Positions 10,135 to 18,178 of a DNA stretch of 40,754 nt are shown in pieces. This stretch comes from Acidimicrobiaceae bacterium (GTDB taxonomy: Bacteria > Actinomycetota > Acidimicrobiia > Acidimicrobiales > Aldehydirespiratoraceae), in the NCBI GenBank assembly GCA_026710865.1, contig JAPOQG010000098.1:1-40754 (forward strand), in the 5' to 3' direction. Both the position numbers and the translations under genes were made by a program. Position 1 is the stretch's first letter. The number at the start of each line of letters is the position of its first letter. Below the pieces are notes generated by a model. The model was not told the origin of the DNA and made no database searches. It saw nothing but the letters and a program-made list of their open reading frames with translations.

Positions 10135-10724
10135 CGCAGCCGGTCGTGCAGGCGGCTGCGGCGTCCCTGCCAGAACTCGACCGTGACGGGTCGCACCAGG
10201 TAGCCGCCCCAGTGGGGGGGCCGGGGCACGGTGCCGGACCCGGCGAAGCGGGCCTCGGTCCCGGCGGTCAGGCGCTCCAGTTCGGCCCGGTCGGCGATCA
10301 CCTCGGACTGCGGCGACGCGCTGGCCGCGATCTGGGCGCCCCGGGACCTCGACGCGAAGTAGGCGTCGCTCTCGTCGTCGGGCAGGTGCTCCGCCGTTCC
10401 CACCACCCGCACCTGGCGCTCGAGGGGATGCCACAGGAAGCACAGCGAGGCCCGGTGCGACCGGTCCAGGTCCAGCCCCTTGGCCGAGCGCCGGTTGGTG
10501 TGGAACACGAAGCCGCGCTCGTCGAGCCCCTTGAGGAGCACCGCCCGGGCCGAGGGCCAGCCGTCGGCGTCGGCAGTGGCCAGGATCACCGCGTTGGCGT
10601 CGTAGGGCTCCGCTGACAGCCATTCGTCGAACCAGCGCTTGAACTGGGCGATGGGGTCGTCGGCGACATCGTCCTCGCTGAGCCCGACCTCGGAGTACTG
10701 CTCGCGCATCTCCGCCAGATCCAT
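10074..10724 (-). CDS. pdxH: Pyridoxamine 5'-phosphate oxidase
   Basis: An FMN enzyme that oxidises pyridoxine or pyridoxamine 5'-phosphate to pyridoxal 5'-phosphate. The 216-residue protein starts MDLAEMREQY and shows DPIAQFKRWFDEWL, ARAVLLKGLDERGFVFHTN (FMN-binding), RQVRVVGTAEHLP, SRGAQIAASASPQS, HWGGYLVRP and EFWQGRRSRLHDRLRY, then the C-terminal WVIERLAP. All are standard PdxH motifs, so the product is secure. It provides PLP for the cell. It overlaps the convergent PGA hydrolase gene by 61 bases. Confidence 0.95.
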   Translation of the reverse strand: MDLAEMREQYSEVGLSEDDVADDPIAQFKRWFDEWLSAEPYDANAVILATADADGWPSARAVLLKGLDERGFVFHTNRRSAKGLDLDRSHRASLCFLWHPLERQVRVVGTAEHLPDDESDAYFASRSRGAQIAASASPQSEVIADRAELERLTAGTEARFAGSGTVPRPPHWGGYLVRPVTVEFWQGRRSRLHDRLRYRRPDRAAGADWVIERLAP

Positions 10725-10796
10725 ACCTCGACTCTACGGGGCCTAGACAGCCGCAAGCCTGCAGCCGAGCGAGCGCGCCCAGCCCTCGGTGCCAGT

Positions 10797-11060
10797 TCAT
10801 CGATAGACCTGATCCCGTCTGCCGATTCTCACCACCAACACACGCACAGCCTCGTCTTGGAGGTCGCACACAACGCGGAGGCTTCCCACCCGATAGCGCC
10901 ACAGCTTGCCGAGCGGCCCGGTCAGCGGCTGGCCGATGCGGCGCGGATCCCCCGTCGCGACGCGGTGATCCATGTAGTCCAGGATGCGGCGCGCGGTACT
11001 CCGGTCGAGTTTCCTGAGTTGCGTCCTCGCCGTGTCGGTGTACTCAATCCTCCATGCCAA
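10797..11060 (-). CDS. RelE/ParE-family toxin
   Basis: The 87-residue basic protein starting at TTG 11060 (LAWRIEYTDTARTQLRKLD) shows the RelE fold pattern: an N-terminal strand, a helix with QLRKLDRSTARRILDYM, PLTGPLGKLWRYRVGSLRVVCDL and a final VLVVRIGRRDQVYR. RelE toxins cleave mRNA on ribosomes. I rejected the tracked start at 11093 because it lies deep in the antitoxin gene. The TTG has GGAG five bases upstream, overlaps the antitoxin gene by 17 bases and yields the usual toxin length. Confidence 0.88.
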   Translation of the reverse strand: MAWRIEYTDTARTQLRKLDRSTARRILDYMDHRVATGDPRRIGQPLTGPLGKLWRYRVGSLRVVCDLQDEAVRVLVVRIGRRDQVYR

Positions 11061-11271
11061 GCTCGCTCCGCACCTCCCCGGCGCCGTGCACACGCTCTCG
11101 GCCTCCGCGGACGCGTTCGAGGACGTCTGCGGCCAAGTAGTAGTCCTCGATGTCGTCGAGCCCGCGGTCGATGATCTCGCGGAGATAGAAGGCCTTGGTT
11201 CGCCCCGTCGTCGAAGCCAGGAAGCTGATCCGCTCCTCGATCTCGGGCGCTAGGCGGATCGATGTGGGCAC
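11044..11271 (-). CDS. Ribbon-helix-helix antitoxin (DUF6290/RelB-like)
   Basis: A 75-residue protein beginning (GTG)PTSIRLAPEIEERISFLASTTGRTKAFYL, the pattern of small RHH DNA-binding antitoxins; the C-terminal half IIDRGLDDIEDYYLAADVLE would bind and neutralise the toxin. AAGGGAG precedes the GTG start. The toxin gene overlaps its 3' end. The upstream gap to 11307 includes an AT-richer stretch (tactttgaatacacgtact on the minus strand) that probably holds the autoregulated promoter. Confidence 0.85.
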   Translation of the reverse strand: MPTSIRLAPEIEERISFLASTTGRTKAFYLREIIDRGLDDIEDYYLAADVLERVRGGRERVHGAGEVRSELGMED

Positions 11272-11307
11272 GGGCGACTCCCTTGCGTAGTACGTGTATT
11301 CAAAGTA

Positions 11308-11946
11308 TCAGCACGCGCGGCGGGCGACCAGCCAGAACCCGGTGCCGGCGTGGCTGCCGGTGGCCGTCCAGCGGCCGGGAAGCAGGTCCATCACCTCGCC
11401 GGGCGGGAAATAGATGGGGGTCTCGTCGCCCATCGTGCTGATCCACACGAAGCGGCCGCCGGGGGCCAGCGCCCGGTCGTAGGAGTCCGCGAACATGAAC
11501 ATGTTCACCAGCACCATCACGTCGACGGACCCCGATGCCAGCGGCAGCGCTCCGGCGTCGGCCCGGACGAACGGCGCCACCGTCCGGTCGGCGAGGGCGA
11601 GCATCCTCGGCGACAGGTCCACAGCGGCGGCCACGGGACGGCGGGCGGCGATCCGCTCGGTGGCCGCCCCGGTCCCGCAGCCGATCTCCACCAGGCGGCC
11701 CGGCGGAAGATCGCCGCGGTCCAGAGCGTCCTCCAGCGGGGCCAGACGCAGGTCGCTGCTGTGATCGGAATGCCAGCCGACGCTCAACTCGTCGAAGACC
11801 CCGGCCACGAACGAGGCCCGCTCGGGCGACCAGCCCCCGCCTCCCCCGATCTGGCGGGTGACGGTCCGCATGGGATGGTCCGAGCCGAACCGGGCCGGCT
11901 CGACCCGGTCCCTCACCGGCTCGATCCAGGTGATCGAACCAGCCAT
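11308..11946 (-). CDS. Class I SAM-dependent methyltransferase
   Basis: The 212-residue protein has a Rossmann-type methyltransferase core: RLVEIGCGTGAATERIA (motif I), AAAVDLSPRMLALAD (motif II), VRADAGALPLASGSVDVMVLVN (motif IV region) and LAPGGRFVWISTMGDE. It is a UbiE/Methyltransf_11-type protein of unknown substrate. It starts one base after the serS stop on the same strand, so it is cotranscribed and probably translationally coupled with seryl-tRNA synthetase. That proximity suggests but does not show a translation-related role. Confidence 0.8.
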   Translation of the reverse strand: MAGSITWIEPVRDRVEPARFGSDHPMRTVTRQIGGGGGWSPERASFVAGVFDELSVGWHSDHSSDLRLAPLEDALDRGDLPPGRLVEIGCGTGAATERIAARRPVAAAVDLSPRMLALADRTVAPFVRADAGALPLASGSVDVMVLVNMFMFADSYDRALAPGGRFVWISTMGDETPIYFPPGEVMDLLPGRWTATGSHAGTGFWLVARRAC

Positions 11947-11947
11947 C

Positions 11948-13234
11948 TCAGCGCGGGCCGATCGACGTGATGCCGCCCATGTAGGGGTGCAGGACCTCGG
12001 GGACGGCGATCGAGCCGTCGGGCCGGCGGCAGGCCTCCACCAGCGCGGCCCACACCCGGGGGACGGCCAGGCCGGATCCGTTGAGGCTGTGCACCATCCG
12101 GGTGCGGCCCCCGGCCTCGGGCCGGTACCGGATGTTCGCCCGCCGGGCCTGGTAGTCGCGGCACCACGAGATGCTCGACACCTCCAGCCAGCGGTCGGCT
12201 CCGGGGGCGTACACCTCGATGTCGAAGGTGCGGGCCGATGCGTCGCCCAGGTCCGGCGCGCACAGGTCGAGGATCCGGTGGGCCAGGCCGAGATCGGCTA
12301 TGGCCCGCTCGGCCCGGTCGAGGATCTCGGCGTGGATGTCGCCGGCCTGCTCGGGCGTGCAGAACCCGTACAGCTCCACCTTGTCGAACTCGTGGACCCG
12401 CAGCAGGCCGCGGGTGTCGCGGCCGGCCGCGCCGGCCTCCCGCCGGAAGCACGACGTGTGGGCCATCAGCCGCACCGGCAGGTCGGCCTCCTCGACGACC
12501 TCGCCCGACAGCAGCGACGTGAGCGGCACTTCCGCGGTCGGGACGGCCCACAGCCCGTCGCGCTCGAGCTGGTAGGCCTCGTCGGAGAACTTGGGCAGGT
12601 GCCCGGTGCTGGTCATGGTCTCGGTCCGCACCAGCGTGGGCGGCCTGACCTCCTCGTACAGGTCCCGGTTGCGGTCGAGCCCGTAGTCGATGAGGGCCCG
12701 CACCAGACGGGCCCCGAGCCCCCGGTACATGGCGAACATCGAGCCCGACATGCGCACGGCCCGGTCGATGTCGAGGATGCCGAGCTCGGCGCCGATGTCC
12801 CAGTGCGGCACCCTCTGGTGGTCCTGGTAGGAGCCCGGGTCGTAGCCGACGGTGCGCACCACGACGTTGTCGTCGGGTCCCGAGCCGTCGGGGCAGTCCT
12901 CCGCGGGCATGTTGGGCACGAACAGCAGGATCCGCTGGATCCACTCCGAGAGCTGGTCGGCCTCGGCGGCCAGCTCGTCGATGCGGGCTCCGAGCTCCCG
13001 GCTGCGGGCCCGCAGCCCGTCGGCCTCGGCGGCCCGCCCGTCGCGATGGAGCGCGCCCACCTCGGCCGAGATGCGCTTCACCTCGGCCCTCAACCCGTCG
13101 GCCTCGCTCGTCACAGCCCGCCGCCGCTCGTCGTGGACGACGACCTGGTCCAGCGGCGCGGTCGGCTCGCCCCGGCGGGCCACCGCGGCCTTGACCGTCT
13201 CGGGCTCGGCCCTCAGTTGGCGCAGATCGAGCAT
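11948..13234 (-). CDS. serS: Seryl-tRNA synthetase
   Basis: It charges tRNA-Ser with serine. I moved the start from 13330 to ATG 13234 because MLDLRQLRAEPETVKAAVARRG is the standard N-terminus. It leads into the long coiled-coil arm (about residues 30-105, rich in E, R, A and L) and gives 428 residues, the normal length. Class II motifs are present: TSCFRREAGAAGRDTRGLLR (motif 2) with HEFDKVELYGF, and NGSGLAVPRVWAALVEA (motif 3). The methyltransferase gene follows after one base. Confidence 0.95.
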   Translation of the reverse strand: MLDLRQLRAEPETVKAAVARRGEPTAPLDQVVVHDERRRAVTSEADGLRAEVKRISAEVGALHRDGRAAEADGLRARSRELGARIDELAAEADQLSEWIQRILLFVPNMPAEDCPDGSGPDDNVVVRTVGYDPGSYQDHQRVPHWDIGAELGILDIDRAVRMSGSMFAMYRGLGARLVRALIDYGLDRNRDLYEEVRPPTLVRTETMTSTGHLPKFSDEAYQLERDGLWAVPTAEVPLTSLLSGEVVEEADLPVRLMAHTSCFRREAGAAGRDTRGLLRVHEFDKVELYGFCTPEQAGDIHAEILDRAERAIADLGLAHRILDLCAPDLGDASARTFDIEVYAPGADRWLEVSSISWCRDYQARRANIRYRPEAGGRTRMVHSLNGSGLAVPRVWAALVEACRRPDGSIAVPEVLHPYMGGITSIGPR

Positions 13235-13349
13235 CCCCCGACGGTACCGGCTCATGGGATCGGCGCGTGGCGTGGCGCGGCGGCAGCGCTCCGGGGTGGC
13301 GGTGCCACTTGCCTGACTGGACATTCCCACTTATCCTCAGGTTAGGGTC

Positions 13350-13434
13350 GGACTGTGGACGGTCCAGTGGAACTGACTGTCAATGCATATAGAATAGTCA
13401 AGCATCTGATGACTCACCAAAGAAACGCAACATC
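13350..13434 (+). promoter_or_regulatory. AT-rich leader upstream of the KamA-family gene
   Basis: The 200-base serS-kamA divergent gap contains a short palindrome ggacggtcc and an AT-rich stretch, gcatatagaatagtcaag, with a possible -10 hexamer tagaat at 13390-13395. No good -35 is visible and no strong Shine-Dalgarno precedes the ATG at 13435. This is only a candidate promoter region. Confidence 0.3.
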
Positions 13435-14958
13435 ATGAAGAAGGCAAAGTACGTACCCACCGACCGAGAGCGGCAGGTCCTCGACCACGTCGAGAATCCC
13501 CGCTACGACCGCCAGATCGTCAATGGTCTGGACCCGTTCATCAACGAGAACGCTCCGGAGGACATGCGCGGCTTCTACACCCCCGTCGAGCTGTCCGACC
13601 TGCAGAGCCTCAAGGGAACGGACCGCGACGTCGAGGACCGCATGCCGGTCAAGATCACCCGCCACTACTTCGACATGGCCCGCAACAGCGCGGCCCTCCA
13701 GAAGCTGGTCAAGGCCTCCCCGGACGAGACCCTGAACCTCGACGGCGAGGAGGACCCCGCCAACCAGCTCAACTACAGCCCGGTCGAGGGGATCCTGCAC
13801 AAGTACGAGATGGCGCTGCTGTACGTGATCTCGACCTGCTCGGCCCACTGCCGGTTCTGCTACCGCGAGGAGTTGATCGGCCGCAAGGACATCGAGCGAG
13901 CCGACGGCACCGTCAAGAAGAAGGGGCTGGCCAACGTCGCCGAGGTGACCGGCTACATCCGGAGCCACAACGCCGCGGTCGCGGCCAACGGCGGCCGCCA
14001 TCCCGAGACCGGCCGGCCCAAGCTGCGCGAGATCCTGCTGTCGGGCGGGGATCCGATGGTGCTGCCCAACTCCAAGCTGGCCGCCTGGTTCACCGCGCTG
14101 GCCGAGGCGGGCGCGGAGGTCATCAGGGTGGGCACCAAGGAGCTCGCCTTCCATCCCGACCGCTTCGACGACGCGTTCATGTCCATGATCGACCGGTTCC
14201 ACGAGGTGTACCCGGATGTGGCGCTGCGGTTGATGGTGCACTTCAACCATCCCGACGAGCTGCTGGCCAAGGACGCCGGCGGCGACTACATCGCCGGCGA
14301 GCACGGCCACTACCAGTGGATCCCCAGCACCCGGCGGGCCGTCGACGCGGTCGTGTCCCGGGGCTGGATATGCGTCGAGAACCAGTCCCCGATCATCCGG
14401 GGCGTCAACGACGACGCCGACGCCCTGCGCATCCTGCAGCGGACCCTCAAGGCGGCCGGCATCGAGAACCACTACTTCTTCGGCGGCCGCAACATCGTGG
14501 CCTACAAGGCCTTCAACGTGCCCATCGAGACCGCCTGGCACCTGCTCAACGACTCGCAGCGAGGACTGTCGGGCGTCGAGGCCCACGCCCGGCTCGCGTG
14601 CGTGCACTTCAAGGGCAAGACCGAGGTCTGCGCGGTCAGCGAGGAGCCCATTCCCGGCCTTCCCGGCGCCGAGAACGGGGTCGTCGTCTTCAAGGTGCTG
14701 CGCAGCCCGGCCGACGCCGGCGAGCGGGGCAAGGTGGCCATCGTGGGACGCAACCCCGAGGCTCTGTGGTTCGACGACTACACCGACCGGGTCATCATCG
14801 ACGAGGCCGGGCTCTTCGACTACTACCGGAGCGTCGAGGCGGCCGCGGCCGCTGCCAACGGCTCGACGGTGGCGAGCCCGTCCCGCCGCACGCCGGCGGA
14901 CCGGCACCGCGACGAGGAGATCCACAAGCACCGCACCGCGGTCCAGCCCCGCACCTGA
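13435..14958 (+). CDS. KamA-family radical SAM protein (lysine 2,3-aminomutase-like)
   Basis: A 507-residue radical SAM enzyme with the 4Fe-4S cluster motif CSAHCRFC at residues 135-142, SGGDPMVLP (residues 203-211) and ENQSPIIRGVND, all as in the KamA/EpmB/YodO family of PLP-dependent aminomutases. The usual glycine-rich PLP loop (PGGGGK in clostridial KamA) is replaced by CVHFKGKTEV near residues 389-398, where a lysine is kept at the aligned position. The nearby aspartate that recognises lysine is missing, so the substrate may not be lysine. A Gly/Ala/Ser/Arg-rich tail ends the protein. It converges with a flavoprotein gene across a terminator-like hairpin. Confidence 0.85.
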   Translation: MKKAKYVPTDRERQVLDHVENPRYDRQIVNGLDPFINENAPEDMRGFYTPVELSDLQSLKGTDRDVEDRMPVKITRHYFDMARNSAALQKLVKASPDETLNLDGEEDPANQLNYSPVEGILHKYEMALLYVISTCSAHCRFCYREELIGRKDIERADGTVKKKGLANVAEVTGYIRSHNAAVAANGGRHPETGRPKLREILLSGGDPMVLPNSKLAAWFTALAEAGAEVIRVGTKELAFHPDRFDDAFMSMIDRFHEVYPDVALRLMVHFNHPDELLAKDAGGDYIAGEHGHYQWIPSTRRAVDAVVSRGWICVENQSPIIRGVNDDADALRILQRTLKAAGIENHYFFGGRNIVAYKAFNVPIETAWHLLNDSQRGLSGVEAHARLACVHFKGKTEVCAVSEEPIPGLPGAENGVVVFKVLRSPADAGERGKVAIVGRNPEALWFDDYTDRVIIDEAGLFDYYRSVEAAAAAANGSTVASPSRRTPADRHRDEEIHKHRTAVQPRT

Positions 14959-14970
14959 TTCCCCACGCAA

Positions 14971-14991
14971 CCGGCCGCGTTCCGCGGCCGG
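14971..14991. terminator. GC-rich hairpin between convergent genes
   Basis: ccggccgcg ttc cgcggccgg is a perfect 9-bp stem with a 3-base loop. It lies midway between the stops of the KamA-family gene and the convergent flavoprotein gene. It has no T-tract, so it is a likely bidirectional stem-loop terminator of the type seen in GC-rich actinobacteria. Confidence 0.55.
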
Positions 14992-14998
14992 CGCTGGA

Positions 14999-16249
14999 TC
15001 AGGCTGCGACCAGCGAGTCGAGGTGTCCGGCCAGGTGTGAGACCAGGTCGCGGCTGTCGTCGCCGGCCCCGCAGATGAAGCTCGACTTGCGCCGGCGCAG
15101 GAAGTTCAGCCCGATGATGTACATGCCGGGCGACTCGGCGACGACGCCGCCGTCGTGGCGGACCTGGCCCTTGCGGTCGATCACCGGAACGTCGAGCCAC
15201 TGGTATTCGGGCCTGAACCCGGTGGCCCAGATGATGGTGCGGATGTCCCCGCGGGCCAGGTCCAGGCTCAGCGGCGGCGATTCCGGCACCCGGGTGGGCG
15301 CGAACCTCTCCGGCGCCCCGACCGTGTCGAGGCTGTGCTCGTCGGCCCACTCGTCGAAGGTGTCGAGCAGCCGGCCCAGCTTGAGGTCGGCCAGCTCGCA
15401 CTTGTTGGTCAGCGATCCTGACAGCAAGGCCTCGGTGCCCCGCAGAGCGGCGAGGCGCCCCACCAGGCGCACTCCCCGGTCGGTGAGGGCGTTGAGGTCG
15501 AGCGTGACCCGCTCGGGGGTGCCCACCAGCTGCGGGGAAGGGGTCTTGCGGACTCGCACCACGTCGTCGACCTCGTCGTAGCGCTCGTCGAAGAGGCCCG
15601 AGCGCTCCATCCACCACAGGATGTCCCGGCCCCGGTAGATGCGGGGCATTCGCACATGCTCGCCCACCGCCACGGTGACGGGACGGCCGGAGCGGTGCAC
15701 CTCGTCGGCGATCTGCACGCCGGTGGCCGAGGCGCCCACCACCAGCACCCCGCCCGGGGCCAGCCCGGCCGGACTGCGGTATTGGAAGGCGCTGAGGGTG
15801 CTGACCGGCGGCGGTGGCGAGCCGCCCAGCTCGGGCACTCTGGCCACGTTGAAGCCGCCGGTGGCCAGCACCACCGTCTGGCACTCCCAGCGGCCCTTGT
15901 CGGTGTCGACGATGTAGCCGCCCCCGGAGGACCGCACCGACGTGACCGTCGTTGCGGTGCGCACCGGCGCCTCGATGGCGCGGGCGTAGTCCGAGATGAA
16001 CTCGATGACCTCCGGCATCGACATGAAGCCGTCGGGGTCGGTGCCGCCGCGCGAGGTGTAGGAGCAGCCGGGCAGCCGGCTCTGCCAGTTGGGGGTGAGC
16101 AGCCGCAGCGAGTCCCAGCGCTGGGTCCGCCATGAGTTGGCCACCTCGCCGCGCTCGAGCACGACATGGTCGATGGAGCGCTCGGCGAGGCGCCGGCTCA
16201 CGGCCAGCCCGCAGTGCCCGGCCCCTATGACGACCGTCGTGGTCCTCAT
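14999..16249 (-). CDS. FAD/NAD(P)-dependent flavoprotein monooxygenase (CzcO-like)
   Basis: A 416-residue protein with the FAD-binding TTVVIGAGHCGLAVSRRL at residues 3-20, and a second dinucleotide-binding fold GGVLVVGASATGVQIADE in the middle for NADPH. IIWATGFRPEYQWLDVPV is the late motif of flavin-containing monooxygenase-type proteins. Family members oxygenate ketones, N or S atoms, or reduce disulfides. The Baeyer-Villiger/FMO fingerprint FxGxxxHxxxW is not recognisable, and the substrate is open. The gene converges with the KamA-family gene and lies downstream of osmC on the same strand (43-base gap), possibly as one transcript. Confidence 0.82.
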   Translation of the reverse strand: MRTTTVVIGAGHCGLAVSRRLAERSIDHVVLERGEVANSWRTQRWDSLRLLTPNWQSRLPGCSYTSRGGTDPDGFMSMPEVIEFISDYARAIEAPVRTATTVTSVRSSGGGYIVDTDKGRWECQTVVLATGGFNVARVPELGGSPPPPVSTLSAFQYRSPAGLAPGGVLVVGASATGVQIADEVHRSGRPVTVAVGEHVRMPRIYRGRDILWWMERSGLFDERYDEVDDVVRVRKTPSPQLVGTPERVTLDLNALTDRGVRLVGRLAALRGTEALLSGSLTNKCELADLKLGRLLDTFDEWADEHSLDTVGAPERFAPTRVPESPPLSLDLARGDIRTIIWATGFRPEYQWLDVPVIDRKGQVRHDGGVVAESPGMYIIGLNFLRRRKSSFICGAGDDSRDLVSHLAGHLDSLVAA

Positions 16250-16292
16250 GTCCCGCGGACTCGCTCAGTGGGTGCGGCTCAGCGGGTGCGGC

Positions 16293-16847
16293 TCAGCGGA
16301 CCTCGACTGTCACGTTCGTCGGGTTGGTCATGATGTCGTAGACAGCCGACCGCTTCTGGGACTGGGCCACCAGTGCCCGGATCTCGTCGGAGGTGGCGTC
16401 GGCATCGATGTCGTAGGACACCTTGACGTCGTTGAACCCGTTGCGGACGTCCGGGTCTCCGCCGAGGATCCCCAGGATGTCCATGCTGCCCTCCAGGGTG
16501 GCCTTCACCGAGCGCAGCTGGATGTCGCGGTTCTGGGCCACGGCGGCCACGCCCGCGGTGAGGCAGCTGGCCAGGCCGGCCAGGACCAGCTCGACCGGTG
16601 TGGCCGCGTTGTCCTCGGCCCCGAACACCAGCGGATGATCGGCCTCGAAGGTGAAGGTCGAGCGATGCTGGTGCTCCTCGCCGAGCCCGTGGTAGCTGTC
16701 GATCGAAGAGCGGCTGTGGGTGCCGTTCAGCCACTCATTGGTGGCCTTCCAGGTGAACTGGGCCGCCTCGGGGGCCTCGCTGAGGGCCGCCCGGGCGCCC
16801 AGCAGGTGTTCGACGTTCACGCCGTTGTCAGCGTTTGCGGTGGTCAT
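16293..16847 (-). CDS. OsmC/Ohr-family protein with a single cysteine
   Basis: A 184-residue protein related to the OsmC peroxiredoxin-like fold, with FTFEADHPLVFGAEDNAATPVELVLAGLASCL and VSYDIDADATSDEIRALVAQSQ. OsmC/Ohr enzymes use two cysteines to reduce organic hydroperoxides. Only the first (LASC, near residue 94) is present; the second site reads RSAVYDIM, with no cysteine, so it may not be a classical peroxidase. AGGAG lies 11 bases before the ATG and abuts a CTGTC/GACAG palindrome. Two tandem gtgcggctcagcgg repeats follow the stop. Confidence 0.8.
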   Translation of the reverse strand: MTTANADNGVNVEHLLGARAALSEAPEAAQFTWKATNEWLNGTHSRSSIDSYHGLGEEHQHRSTFTFEADHPLVFGAEDNAATPVELVLAGLASCLTAGVAAVAQNRDIQLRSVKATLEGSMDILGILGGDPDVRNGFNDVKVSYDIDADATSDEIRALVAQSQKRSAVYDIMTNPTNVTVEVR

Positions 16848-16861
16848 CGGCTGGATTTCTC

Positions 16862-16931
16862 CTGTCTTGACAGATGTGGCTCGCCGGCGTGACGGTTCGG
16901 GTCACGAACAGTGTCATCGACGGCGACACTG
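16862..16931 (-). promoter_or_regulatory. Cluster of short palindromes upstream of osmC-like gene
   Basis: Three inverted repeats lie in the gap between the osmC-like gene and the methyltransferase gene: ctgtc-tt-gacag (16862-16873, next to the osmC Shine-Dalgarno), gtgac/gtcac around 16889-16905, and cagtgtc/gacactg (16909-16931, 9-base loop). Such dyads are plausible repressor operators or a 5' hairpin. No regulator gene lies close, so the assignment is tentative. Confidence 0.35.
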
Positions 16932-17011
16932 CAATCTAGAGCCCTGCCGATCAAATCCCGACCTTGTAGATCAACATTTCCGGGAATTGGACGGACCGGC
17001 CCGCGCGGCCT

Positions 17012-18055
17012 CTAGTCGGGCTTGCGGGCCAGGAAACAGTAGAGCGGCGTGAAGATCCCGGCTCGACCGCCGGCTGCATAGGCGTTGGCTGTCCGATGCA
17101 GCATCTCGACGACCTCCGCAGAACCCTTCGGGAGGATCCTCAACGCCTCGGCCAGCCTCGATCCCCCGATCGCCGTCTTGCGGCCGTGCGGAACCCCCAT
17201 CACGGAATTGCCCAGCGTTCTGCTCCAGGACTCCAGGGGCCGATACCACGGCGTGGTCGAACCGTTCTCCTCGGCGCCCCGATCCATCCCCTCGATCAAC
17301 TCGAATCCCGCCGTCTCGAGCGCCCGGTTCACCTCGCCGAACGTTGCGATGTCCTTGAGGGCGATGCCGTGCCTGAGATCCTGCTCCATGGCCCGATGCT
17401 GGTCGTCGTCCGGATCGAACCTGTCCGTCATGCACATCTCCTGACCCCAGAAGAGGGCGCCGGGCTTCAGCACGCGGAAGATCTCGGCGAAGGCGCCCAC
17501 CTTGTCCGGCGCATGGCATGTCGATTCGATCGCGTAGCCGCGGTCGAACGTGCCGTCCGCCACGGCCGACATGTCCATGAAGCTGCATGTCAGGTAGTCG
17601 ACCATGTGGTCGAGGCCGGCCTCGGCGTCCAACGACTTCGCCCTCTCCATCTGGGTCTCGTTGATGTTGACCCCGACGACCCTGACGCCGGCCTCCGAGA
17701 CGACACGGCGCATCGGGCCGCCGATCCCGCAACCGATATCGACCACCGTCATGCCCTCGCGCAGCTCCAGCTTCGAGATCATCAGTCGCTGGTGCGCGAT
17801 CTTGGAGTCCTGCACGCTCTCGCCGGGCGACAGCGGCGCGAAGTGCAGCGACTCGCCCCAACCCCACACCATCAGATCGTTGGAGATGTCGTAGTACTCC
17901 CTGACGGTCTCGGTGTGGTCGTAGCCTGCTGCGCCATCATCCCGGGTGGACGCTCTGTCGAGCCATCCATCGAAGCGCCGGATCCGGCGGGCGACTCCCC
18001 CGCCGGTGCGGTTCGCGGCCCGCAGCCCCGTGAGTACTCGCAATAGTTTAGACAC
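17012..18055 (-). CDS. Sterol C-24 methyltransferase-like protein
   Basis: The sequence follows the Erg6/SMT pattern rather than generic UbiE: REYYDISNDLMVWGWGESLHF (residues 52-72), VVDIGCGIGGPMRR (SAM site, 104-117), GVNINETQMERA and YAIESTCHAPDKVGAF (174-189), then LKPGALFWGQEMCMTDRFD. SMTs methylate the sterol side chain at C-24. Bacterial relatives exist, and some act on other polyprenyl or lipid substrates. I prefer GTG 18055 (347 residues) over the tracked TTG at 18088, because a TAGGCT -10-like hexamer ends about seven bases before it, as for leaderless mRNAs. No squalene epoxidase or oxidosqualene cyclase is in the window. Confidence 0.72.
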   Translation of the reverse strand: MSKLLRVLTGLRAANRTGGGVARRIRRFDGWLDRASTRDDGAAGYDHTETVREYYDISNDLMVWGWGESLHFAPLSPGESVQDSKIAHQRLMISKLELREGMTVVDIGCGIGGPMRRVVSEAGVRVVGVNINETQMERAKSLDAEAGLDHMVDYLTCSFMDMSAVADGTFDRGYAIESTCHAPDKVGAFAEIFRVLKPGALFWGQEMCMTDRFDPDDDQHRAMEQDLRHGIALKDIATFGEVNRALETAGFELIEGMDRGAEENGSTTPWYRPLESWSRTLGNSVMGVPHGRKTAIGGSRLAEALRILPKGSAEVVEMLHRTANAYAAGGRAGIFTPLYCFLARKPD

Positions 18056-18178
18056 CCTCGCGAGCCTAGACGAGACGAGGCGCTCCAACCGTCAACCTAG
18101 CTGCACCACGTCAAGCACTCGATGCGCCCGCTACGGCTGCGCCACCCAGAACTCCACTCAGGGAGCGCGACCCGGAAT

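Noticed and set aside
10985-11253. 89-aa plus-strand ORF over the toxin-antitoxin genes
   Set aside because: Antisense to two clear small genes with overlapping, phased starts; no motif of its own.
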